Positions 1 to 5,094 of a DNA stretch of 5,094 nucleotides are shown here, in pieces. The position numbers and the translations under genes are program-made. The notes under the pieces are model-generated. The model was not told the DNA's origin. It made no database searches and saw nothing but the letters and a program-made list of their open reading frames with translations. The first letter of the stretch is position 1. Each line of letters starts with the position of its first letter. The stretch is taken from assembly GCA_028825345.1 (NCBI GenBank), contig JAPKAJ010000175.1, forward strand, positions 1 to 5,094, given 5' to 3'. The DNA comes from Arenicellales bacterium. Lineage in GTDB: Bacteria > Pseudomonadota > Gammaproteobacteria > Arenicellales > UBA868.

Positions 1-10
1 GATCAGCCAT
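1..10 (-). CDS. Start of a second minus-strand gene (only 3 codons in view)
   Basis: Reading the minus strand past the stop of the CoA-binding protein, an ATG (bases 10-8) begins the peptide Met-Ala-Asp and then leaves the window. A Shine-Dalgarno-like GAGGA (complement of 17-21) overlaps the upstream stop codon and sits 6 bases before the ATG, the usual layout for the next gene of an operon. Nothing can be said about the product. The call rests on the ribosome site, the spacing and the tight junction. A chance ATG is possible. Confidence 0.4.
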
Positions 11-19
11 GATATGTCC

Positions 20-499
20 TCAATAAACCAGCCACTTCGGGCGTTTCGCTGAGATGACCACCGTAGATACACCAAATAGATTCAGACCGCCCATCAAGCG
101 GCCGTGTTCAATTTTTACACAATAATCCATCACCACGCCGAGCCCGCCCTGACGGGCAACATCGGCAGCTTCATCGTTGATAAGCCCCAATTGCAGCCAG
201 AAGATCTTTGCACCGATTGCGACAGCACTATGCGCCAGTGGTGGCGCCAGTTCGGCACGCTGAAACACATCCACTATGTCAATATTGATATCGTCTGGAA
301 TATCTTCCAGCGAGGGGTAGCAACGCTCTCCAAGTATCTCCTTGTAGTTCGGGTTAACCGGAATAATCCGGTAGCCATGGTCTTGCATGTACTTCGCTGC
401 AAAATAGCTTGGGCGCCACCAGTTGGCCGATAAACCGACAACCGCGATGACTTGACTCGCGCCTAAGATTCTACGCAACGTCTCAATATCGGTACTCAC
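20..499 (-). CDS. CoA-binding domain protein, YccU type
   Basis: This is a small cytosolic protein of 159 residues made almost entirely of one Rossmann-like CoA-binding domain, resembling the stand-alone YccU family and the N-terminal domain of succinyl-CoA synthetase alpha chains. Visible signs are the first beta strand and glycine turn IAVVGLS (residues 18-24), RPSY (29-32), HGYRIIPVNP (41-50), GERCYPSL (57-64), VDVF (76-79), GAKIFWLQLG (96-105), and VVMDYCVKIEH (122-132), which matches the family's C-terminal VMDxC..IEH signature with Tyr at the variable position. Family members bind CoA in vitro but their physiological role is unclear. It starts with GTG at 499-497, supported by AGGAG (complement of 507-511) 7 bases upstream. 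About 20 C-terminal residues past the core are extra compared with YccU. It is transcribed away from the sulfur gene cluster and probably leads an operon continuing off the left edge. Confidence 0.87.
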   Translation of the reverse strand: MSTDIETLRRILGASQVIAVVGLSANWWRPSYFAAKYMQDHGYRIIPVNPNYKEILGERCYPSLEDIPDDINIDIVDVFQRAELAPPLAHSAVAIGAKIFWLQLGLINDEAADVARQGGLGVVMDYCVKIEHGRLMGGLNLFGVSTVVISAKRPKWLVY

Positions 500-615
500 T
501 CAACTTCTCCTGTTTTTCGGCCACTCGTATGTCGCAACGGTCAAAAACAGCTTCACGTTTTTCTGAGATCGGCCTGGAATTTTCTCGACAACTCATAGCT
601 CGATGTGGTTATTTC

Positions 616-629
616 CTATCTTCAGATAG
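616..629. repeat. 14-bp inverted repeat
   Basis: The sequence CTATCT-TC-AGATAG is a perfect 6-bp inverted repeat around two central bases. It lies about 117 bases upstream of the start of the CoA-binding gene, where an operator would be possible. No T run follows on either strand, so it is not an intrinsic terminator. Short perfect repeats of this size can arise by chance. Confidence 0.35.
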
Positions 630-734
630 ATGAGGCGTCAGAAAAAGTTTAACACCCAAATGCTTTGGCGTTGTATTTGCTGACAAAAGACTGTCGACCC
701 GCGCAACCCGGCCAACACCAAGGGTCAGCAATAC

Positions 735-762
735 GGCGGATACCGCCCGGCCAGGGTGGCCG
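735..762. repeat. Two adjacent small GC-rich hairpins
   Basis: GGCGG-ATA-CCGCC (735-747) is followed directly by CGGCC-AGGGT-GGCCG (748-762); each has a perfect 5-bp stem with a short loop. The octamer CCCGGCCA also occurs twice, at 707-714 and 746-753. No T tract follows, so a terminator is unlikely. The patch is much richer in GC than the AT-rich DNA to its right. It might be a remnant of older sequence or a structured spacer; its function is unknown. Confidence 0.4.
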
Positions 763-808
763 CTATCGAATCGAACAGAATTCCCCGGCGTCAGGATTTG
801 TTAATTAA

Positions 809-834
809 GTGGGCAGGAGTGGGCTATTGTGGGC
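809..834 (+). promoter_or_regulatory. Three GTGGGC repeats at 10-bp period (MraZ-box-like)
   Basis: GTGGGC occurs at 809-814, 819-824 and 829-834, each copy exactly one helical turn from the next, with unrelated 4-base spacers AGGA and TATT. Direct repeats of TGGGN separated by 5 bases are the known operator of the MraZ transcription factor upstream of the division and cell wall (dcw) cluster in Escherichia coli, and this array fits that pattern in motif and period. No mraZ or dcw gene is present here. The array is preceded by the 8-bp palindrome TTAATTAA (801-808), and AAGTGG (807-812) has an inverted partner CCACTT at 841-846. It is very likely a protein-binding site; the MraZ assignment is inference. 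Confidence 0.5.
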
Positions 835-939
835 TTTTGACCACTTCTAGTCGAAATAGTTGGTATCCGAAAATTTCAAGGGATACAAACATTTGAATTT
901 CCTCTTTTTTCAATCTTATTTTACCGATTTTCTTGACTT

Positions 940-957
940 TATGGGACATTGCCCATA
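940..957. promoter_or_regulatory. 18-bp dyad, possible operator
   Basis: TATGGG-ACATTG-CCCATA has perfect 6-bp arms around a 6-base centre, the usual size of a site for a dimeric helix-turn-helix regulator. It lies directly after a TTGACT hexamer (933-938), a fair -35 match, and its right arm overlaps a weak -10-like CATACT (954-959). The spacing is only 15 bases, so promoter activity here is doubtful. It sits 150 bases upstream of the HTH-methyltransferase start, and a role in controlling that gene is inferred from position alone. Confidence 0.4.
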
Positions 958-965
958 CTTGGTTT

Positions 966-1020
966 GTTTTTTTTTACTTTTTAAAAAACTATTTACAAGA
1001 TGCCAATTATTCACTAATGT
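966..1020 (+). promoter_or_regulatory. Candidate sigma-70 promoter of the methyltransferase gene cluster
   Basis: TTTACA (992-997) matches the -35 consensus in five of six bases and is followed after 17 bases by TAATGT (1015-1020), a poor -10 with only the first two and last positions conserved. Immediately upstream, 966-988 is a nearly pure T/A tract of the kind that acts as an UP element. Transcription would start near 1027, giving a leader of about 80 bases. The -10 lies inside the first copy of a 12-bp tandem repeat, so a protein bound to the repeat would block the promoter. The call rests on sequence resemblance only. Confidence 0.35.
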
Positions 1021-1037
1021 TCAACCTAATGTTCAAC
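1014..1037 (+). repeat. Perfect tandem duplication of a 12-mer
   Basis: CTAATGTTCAAC at 1014-1025 is repeated without change or gap at 1026-1037. The unit is complex, so slippage on a simple tract does not explain it. Both copies lie between 70 and 93 bases upstream of the GTG start of the next gene and overlap the proposed -10 and transcription start. Two direct copies about one helical turn apart are typical of a site bound by two regulator subunits on the same DNA face. Autoregulation by the helix-turn-helix protein encoded downstream is possible but unproven. Confidence 0.75.
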
Positions 1038-1106
1038 AGATGTGCGCCCAGGGGCTAGTGATCAGAACTGTTCCAGCAACAGCATGACATTTACGAGGGA
1101 AAATCA

Positions 1107-2666
1107 GTGCAGACACAAGACGCGTCAGGCCCGCAGGAATCTATCCGAAGACTATTAAGTGAAATCGAAGATTTCTGCCGCTCTAGCGATATGGCCGAAA
1201 GTACATTTGGCCGTCAAGCTGTCAACGATGGAAAACTCTGTCAACGCCTGCGCACCGGCAAAGGTATAACTCTGAACACTGTACAGAAAATACAGACTTT
1301 TATACATCGCAACGGCTCAGCTGTAAACCCGCTTAACCTGTCCCCTGGTCCACGAACCTACACCATAGGTTCGACCATCAACGGTGATGTCTGGACTAAG
1401 ACACGACAACAAGCCAAGGCTGCGCAAGTGCAGACGTCGGCACCTAGTCAGTCCGATTCTTCGAAAAGACGCCCGTTTCGCTTTTACGATAACCGGCAAA
1501 AATATCTGGGGTTCGTCAATACCTGCGATGAGAAATGGAAGGTTGCAGAGCGCGCTGCACATGAATTGCTACATGTCCAACCGGTGCCTCCGGCATTGCG
1601 CCTTTTCGACGCCGGGGTGGGCGATGGATCTGTTCTGAGTTATCTGTTGCGGGCTACTCACCAGAAATTTCCAACAATTCCGTTTTTCGTAGTCGGTAAA
1701 GAAATCAGCCTCGAAGATGTCAGGCTCTGTCTTGATAATCTTCCGGATCGATTCGCCGAACACCCTGCAAGTGTTATCTGTATCACCAACTTGTTTTACA
1801 ACGAAGCTCCGTGGCTGATGCCGGGCAACATGGCGGCTGCTGCAGCATTGAACTGGCATGAGATTTCTCTGCAGGGCTCCTCAGCACAGGAATACGGCGA
1901 GCAGTTGCGGGCCATTGACAATATTCTGGTAGATGGCTGGGAAGTAAAGGTCAGCGAGAAGACCGGAAATCCACGCTATGTTCGGCCCTCGGTACTGGTA
2001 ATCTTTCGGGAAGATAACCGCTTTCTTCTGGATTCAGTCATACCACGCCGCGGCCAGGTCTCAGGCGACTACGACTTAATCGTCGCAGCCCAGCCCTGGC
2101 GCGCCCGCATGAGCGCTCAGTTCAAGGTTGAAAAGGTCCTCGCACCACTGATTCGCAGTCTGGGGCCTGGTGGCCGTCTGCTGGCTGTGCAATCGGCAGG
2201 TCAAGATCCTGGGATGGAGTTGGTCAACTTGATCTGGCCTGATGAGAATCCTTTTCAGGTCAATCGACATGATCTACTTAAAGTACTCAAAGACAAATTG
2301 GGCCGTGCAGCTGCCAACTACAACTTTAACGCCGGCTCGGACAACAAATCGATACTGCGCTATGAAATGAAAACCCTGCCTACGGAGATCGCTGAGAGCA
2401 TTGGCACCTCCACACTATTTGCAGCCTGGAACGCATCAACTTACGTCGCACAAATCGAGGATGACCGGCTTCAACCAGCTGTTGCTTCGGGCGCGTATCT
2501 TGAGGCTACGCAACAGATTTTGCATAAACACAATGGTCTGTGGTTTAACGATGAAACTTTTGTCGTCTCCCGGCGGCGCAATTCTCTGTCGCACGGTTCA
2601 GTACAATCTTCTGTTAATAAAAGCGTTTCTTCTTCGGCCATAGGTGACAACCCTGGAAAATCCTGA
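1107..2666 (+). CDS. HTH-like domain fused to a SAM-methyltransferase-like domain, function unknown
   Basis: I do not recognise a named family for this 519-residue protein. Residues 12-68 resemble a compact helix-turn-helix domain: STFGRQAVNDGKLCQRLRTG (32-51) and then ITLNTVQKIQTFI (54-66), a pattern seen at the start of various proteobacterial proteins. A polar linker (about 95-122) leads to a class I SAM-methyltransferase-like region: motif I LFDAGVGDGS (166-175), an acidic residue after the second strand in GKEIS (198-202), YDLIVAAQPW (322-331) at motif IV, and LGPGGRLLAVQS (352-363) at the usual post-IV strand. An extra stretch of about 90 residues (230-320) separates the early and late motifs. 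The tail (about 492-512) is rich in Ser, Val and Asn. The GTG start is preceded by GAGGGA (1095-1100) 6 bases away; an in-frame stop at 1059-1061 limits extension, and a later start would cut the HTH. No nucleic acid methylase NPPY/DPPY motif is seen, so DNA modification is not indicated. A sequence-specific regulator with a SAM sensor or a small-molecule methylase are both possible. Confidence 0.8.
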   Translation: MQTQDASGPQESIRRLLSEIEDFCRSSDMAESTFGRQAVNDGKLCQRLRTGKGITLNTVQKIQTFIHRNGSAVNPLNLSPGPRTYTIGSTINGDVWTKTRQQAKAAQVQTSAPSQSDSSKRRPFRFYDNRQKYLGFVNTCDEKWKVAERAAHELLHVQPVPPALRLFDAGVGDGSVLSYLLRATHQKFPTIPFFVVGKEISLEDVRLCLDNLPDRFAEHPASVICITNLFYNEAPWLMPGNMAAAAALNWHEISLQGSSAQEYGEQLRAIDNILVDGWEVKVSEKTGNPRYVRPSVLVIFREDNRFLLDSVIPRRGQVSGDYDLIVAAQPWRARMSAQFKVEKVLAPLIRSLGPGGRLLAVQSAGQDPGMELVNLIWPDENPFQVNRHDLLKVLKDKLGRAAANYNFNAGSDNKSILRYEMKTLPTEIAESIGTSTLFAAWNASTYVAQIEDDRLQPAVASGAYLEATQQILHKHNGLWFNDETFVVSRRRNSLSHGSVQSSVNKSVSSSAIGDNPGKS

Positions 2667-2668
2667 TT

Positions 2669-3880
2669 ATGAAAGATAACTACTATTTTGATAACGCGGC
2701 CACTACGCTGCCAAAGCCTGAGCCGGTATATCAGTTTATGGATCAATTCTTCCGTAGTCACGGGGTTAACCCGGGTCGGTCGGGGCACGAGTTAGCAGTA
2801 GAGGCCGAAATGATGATCATCGAGACCCGGCGCCTGTTGGGCGCATTTTTTGGGTTTGGTGGCGACCCGGCCCGAGTGATCTTTTCACAAAATGCCACAG
2901 ACTCGATGAACGCCGCCCTTTCAGGCATCTTGAATCCGGGCGACCATATGATTATCACCCGCATGGAGCACAACTGTGTGCTCCGTCCCGCCAATCACTT
3001 TGAACGCGATCACGATATTTCGGTGACGCGGATCGGTGCTGATAGCACCGGTTTTGTCGATCCAGAAGAGATTCGCCGGAGCATTCAGCCCAATACCCGT
3101 GTGGTGGTCGTCAATCATGCATCCAATGTCACAGGCTCCCTTCAAGATGCCGCCGCTATTGGCAAAGTTGTCCGTGAAACTGATGCGCTGTTCATACTGG
3201 ACACTTGCCAGACCGCTGGTGTCGTTCCGATTGCGATGGATGAATGGGGCATCGATGTACTGGTATATACAGGTCACAAGGGGCTTTTTGGACCCATGGG
3301 TATCGGCGGTATGATTGTTGGCGAAAATATCGAGATTCGCCCGCCGCGTACGGGCGGTACTGGGGTAAATTCGATTTCCCCTTTTCAGCCGGAACAATAC
3401 CCCTATCGGATGGAAAGCGGCACTCATTGTCTGCCGGGCATTGCCGGCCTAAACGCTGCACAGAAATGGTTTGCCGAGCTGGGTAGATCACACGGGGCCG
3501 ATAGCTCTGGTTCCCACGGCGAGATCTGCGCTGCCGCACTGGCCCATGTACACGAAACCGAAACCAGTGCAACCCAGCACCTCATTGACGCCTTCAGTGC
3601 GATCGATAGCGTAAAGATCTACGGCCCGGGGCCAGGACAACCTCGAGTTTCAACCCTATCGATCAACATCGGCAAACTGCCTGCGGACCAGGTGGGAGCT
3701 ATGCTCGATGCCGACCACGCAGTTTGTGTCCGACCGGGGCTGCACTGTGCGCCCGATGTGCATGAACTCTTAGGAACCGTCTCGCAAAACGGAACAGTAC
3801 GGTTCGCGCCCGGGTACTTTACCGACTCAGAAGACCTGCAACAGGCTGTAGAAGCGGTGCGATCAATCGTAGAAGACTAA
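2669..3880 (+). CDS. Class V PLP aminotransferase, cysteine desulfurase family
   Basis: The protein has 403 residues and is expected to act in the cytosol, removing sulfur from cysteine to give alanine and an enzyme persulfide. Fold type I hallmarks are in order: YFDNAATT (6-13), MEHNCVLRP (99-107) with the His that stacks on PLP, NHASNVTG (149-156), ILDTCQTAG (176-184) with the PLP-binding Asp178, and TGHKG (201-205) with the Schiff-base Lys204. The C-terminal RPGLHCAPDVH (355-365) holds the likely catalytic Cys360 and substrate-binding Arg355, followed by GTVRFAPGYF (375-384). This places it nearest the SufS/Csd-like group (group II), in the subfamily with the RxGLHCAP motif, rather than IscS. 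Residues about 272-296 form a Gly/Ser/His-rich insertion that seems longer than in relatives. It starts 2 bases after the methyltransferase stop with only a weak ribosome site (GGA at 2655-2657), suggesting translational coupling. No SufE or IscU partner is in view. Selenocysteine lyase or a cysteine-sulfinate activity cannot be excluded. Confidence 0.88.
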   Translation: MKDNYYFDNAATTLPKPEPVYQFMDQFFRSHGVNPGRSGHELAVEAEMMIIETRRLLGAFFGFGGDPARVIFSQNATDSMNAALSGILNPGDHMIITRMEHNCVLRPANHFERDHDISVTRIGADSTGFVDPEEIRRSIQPNTRVVVVNHASNVTGSLQDAAAIGKVVRETDALFILDTCQTAGVVPIAMDEWGIDVLVYTGHKGLFGPMGIGGMIVGENIEIRPPRTGGTGVNSISPFQPEQYPYRMESGTHCLPGIAGLNAAQKWFAELGRSHGADSSGSHGEICAAALAHVHETETSATQHLIDAFSAIDSVKIYGPGPGQPRVSTLSINIGKLPADQVGAMLDADHAVCVRPGLHCAPDVHELLGTVSQNGTVRFAPGYFTDSEDLQQAVEAVRSIVED

Positions 3881-3982
3881 CGAGCGATAACCCTGATTAT
3901 TTTGTGCCCGCTTAGACGCCGTGTGGCGGCAACACTGAGCTGAATCAAAAACGTTATTGGAATCACGAAGCAGGATTACTTA
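3881..3982 (+). other. 102-base spacer with a weak hairpin
   Basis: This gap separates the desulfurase from cystathionine beta-synthase. GCCG-TGTGG-CGGC (3918-3930) can form a 4-bp stem, but no T run follows, so it is not a convincing terminator and read-through is likely. No clear -35/-10 pair is seen. The right end carries AGGA (3972-3975), the ribosome site of the next gene. Confidence 0.5.
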
Positions 3983-5094
3983 ATGAAAGCAGTTGACAGC
4001 ATTATCGACCTCGTGGGGGGTACCCCCCTGGTACGGTTGAACAACATCGTCGAGCCGGGCATGGCGACGGTGTACGCAAAGATGGAAAACCTGAATCCAT
4101 CAGGATCTGTAAAGGATCGCATGGCGATCAACATGGTAAAGCGGGCTGAAGAAGCGGGACTGCTCAAACCAGGGGGTACCCTGGTCGAGAGCACCTCGGG
4201 CAATACCGGGCTGGGCCTGGCAATGGCAGCTGCCGTTAAGGGCTACCGCTGCGTCTTTACTATTCCTGACAAGATGAGTCAGGAAAAAATTGACATGCTC
4301 AAATCCTACGGCGCCGAGGTGATTGTCACAGCGACCGATCTGGATCACAATCATCCAGACAGTTATGTTGAAGTCGCAAAGCGTGTCGCGCGAGAAACCC
4401 CAGATGCTTTCTATACAGACCAGTACTCAAACCCGCACAATCCTGAAGCCCACTACCTCACCACAGGCCCGGAGATCTGGGAAGCGACAGACGGCGAAAT
4501 CGATTCTTTCGTCGCAGGCCTTGGTACCGGGGGAACCATATCCGGCACTGGAAAGTATCTGAAAGAAAAAGCGGGCGAGGCTGGGCGAACGGTCCGCGTA
4601 GTCGGGCCGGACCCTTACGGCAGCATCTATAAAGAAGCCCACGAAAAAGGCGAGTGGAGCACTCCGTCGCTATACCGTGTCGAAGGTATCGGTCACGACT
4701 TTATGGTAGATACCCTGGATTTTTCAGTTGTGGATGAGGTCATCAATGTGAGTGACCGCGATTCGTTTCTGATGGCGAGACGTCTCGCCCGCCAGGAAGG
4801 CATTTTATCAGGTGGCTCAACCGGCACCGTATTCTTCGGCGCCCTGGAAGAAGCTCGAAAACTCGGCCCGGGCAAGATCGTTGTGGCGATCGTCTGTGAC
4901 TCGGGGGATCGTTATATCAGCAAGTGCTTCAACGATGAATGGATGCGCGATATGGGCTATTTGGGCCCTGGTGTGCACCTGGGGACGGTACAGGAATTGC
5001 TCGACTTTCAGCAGCAGGAAATCGCCTTCGCTGACCCGGACGAAGCGCTGAAAGATGTCATCGCACGTATGGCGAACACCGGTATCTCACAAAT
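3983..5094 (+). CDS. Cystathionine beta-synthase, 3' end beyond the window
   Basis: This PLP enzyme is expected to condense homocysteine with serine to cystathionine, the first step of reverse transsulfuration. The frame is open for 370 residues to the window edge with no stop. Fold type II motifs: VGGTPLVRLN (11-20), NPSGSVKDR (38-46) with Schiff-base Lys44, STSGNTG (70-76) binding the substrate carboxylate, and the phosphate loop GTGGT (181-185). Features favouring this enzyme over O-acetylserine sulfhydrylase are DKMSQEKIDMLKSYGAEV (96-113), VEGIGHDF (233-240), EGILSGGSTG (272-281) and DSGDRYISKCFNDEWM (306-321), all close to the eukaryotic type. The segment from about residue 333 (GTVQELL onward) looks like the start of a C-terminal CBS (Bateman) domain, which in some relatives gives SAM-linked control. 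The N-terminal haem domain of animal enzymes is absent. ATG follows AGGA by 7 bases. A cysteine synthase with an added CBS domain is the main alternative. Confidence 0.9.
   Translation, partial: MKAVDSIIDLVGGTPLVRLNNIVEPGMATVYAKMENLNPSGSVKDRMAINMVKRAEEAGLLKPGGTLVESTSGNTGLGLAMAAAVKGYRCVFTIPDKMSQEKIDMLKSYGAEVIVTATDLDHNHPDSYVEVAKRVARETPDAFYTDQYSNPHNPEAHYLTTGPEIWEATDGEIDSFVAGLGTGGTISGTGKYLKEKAGEAGRTVRVVGPDPYGSIYKEAHEKGEWSTPSLYRVEGIGHDFMVDTLDFSVVDEVINVSDRDSFLMARRLARQEGILSGGSTGTVFFGALEEARKLGPGKIVVAIVCDSGDRYISKCFNDEWMRDMGYLGPGVHLGTVQELLDFQQQEIAFADPDEALKDVIARMANTGISQ

Larger units (their letters stand above)
500..1106. other. Divergent intergenic region, repeat-rich, no convincing gene
   Basis: About 600 bases separate the divergent CoA-binding and HTH-methyltransferase genes. 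The half near the left gene is of mixed composition, 700-770 is a GC-rich patch with two small hairpins, and roughly 870-1035 is strongly AT-rich with long T and A runs. Ordered elements (an inverted repeat, phased hexamers, a dyad, a promoter candidate and a tandem duplication) are listed separately. Open frames exist on both strands but lack a plausible start with a ribosome site and show no recognisable protein features. I see no clear sigma-70 promoter for the left gene; the TTGACC at the complement of 539-544 lacks a matching -10. Confidence 0.7.

Noticed and set aside
104..433. Plus-strand open frame opposite the CoA-binding gene
   Set aside because: It is the antisense shadow of a gene with clear family motifs and a good ribosome site.
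609..800. 63-codon open frame on the minus strand in the intergenic region
   Set aside because: No ATG or GTG start with a ribosome site and no recognisable protein motif. A gene remnant cannot be excluded.
684..896. 70-codon plus-strand open frame through the GC-rich patch
   Set aside because: The only reasonable start is a GTG at 756 without a ribosome site, the product shows no known motif, and the frame runs through the phased GTGGGC array.
963..989. T-run and A-run as a terminator for rightward or leftward transcription
   Set aside because: No GC stem precedes the T run; the tract fits an UP element or bent DNA better.
860..1087. 75-codon plus-strand open frame in the AT-rich region
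   Set aside because: It needs a TTG start with no ribosome site, its Phe/Leu-rich content simply reflects T runs, and it spans the likely promoter and repeats of the next gene.
2662..2670. CCTGATTAT found here and again at 3892-3900 after the next gene
   Set aside because: A 9-base match at two gene ends with no wider similarity is likely chance.
2921..3427. 168-codon minus-strand open frame opposite the desulfurase gene
   Set aside because: Long, but it lies wholly inside a gene with all catalytic motifs intact and its translation shows no family features.
3917..3930. Intrinsic terminator after the desulfurase gene
   Set aside because: The stem is only 4 bp and there is no following T run.

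Overview
The window suggests a proteobacterium, most likely a gammaproteobacterium, with a chromosome of moderate GC. This rests only on gene families, Shine-Dalgarno sites and codon use, and cannot be taken to genus level. No transposase, integrase, CRISPR array, tRNA or rRNA is visible.

Layout. On the minus strand at the left edge lies a small CoA-binding, Rossmann-type protein of the YccU type (20-499). Just beyond its stop is a good ribosome site and ATG of a second minus-strand gene, of which only three codons are in view. A divergent intergenic region of about 600 bases (500-1106) follows. Its gene-proximal part is AT-rich and it holds several ordered sites: three GTGGGC hexamers exactly 10 bp apart (809-834), an 18-bp dyad (940-957), a candidate promoter with an A/T-rich upstream tract (966-1020), and a perfect 12-bp tandem duplication (1014-1037) over that promoter's -10 and start area.

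To the right, three plus-strand genes read as one cluster. The first (1107-2666) is an unrecognised 519-residue protein with an N-terminal helix-turn-helix-like domain followed by a class I SAM-methyltransferase-like fold. Two bases later comes a class V PLP aminotransferase of the cysteine desulfurase family (2669-3880) with its active-site lysine and cysteine intact. After a 102-base gap comes cystathionine beta-synthase (3983 to the window end), with a complete PLP catalytic core and the beginning of a C-terminal regulatory region.

Working together (inference): SAM-dependent methylation yields S-adenosylhomocysteine, which the cell recycles to homocysteine. Cystathionine beta-synthase joins homocysteine to serine, and the cystathionine can be cleaved to cysteine, from which the desulfurase can withdraw sulfur. 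The cluster therefore looks like a sulfur amino acid unit with a possible DNA-binding methyltransferase-like protein at its head. The HTH-methyltransferase gene and its repeat-rich promoter are the least explained parts and the best candidates for something undescribed.
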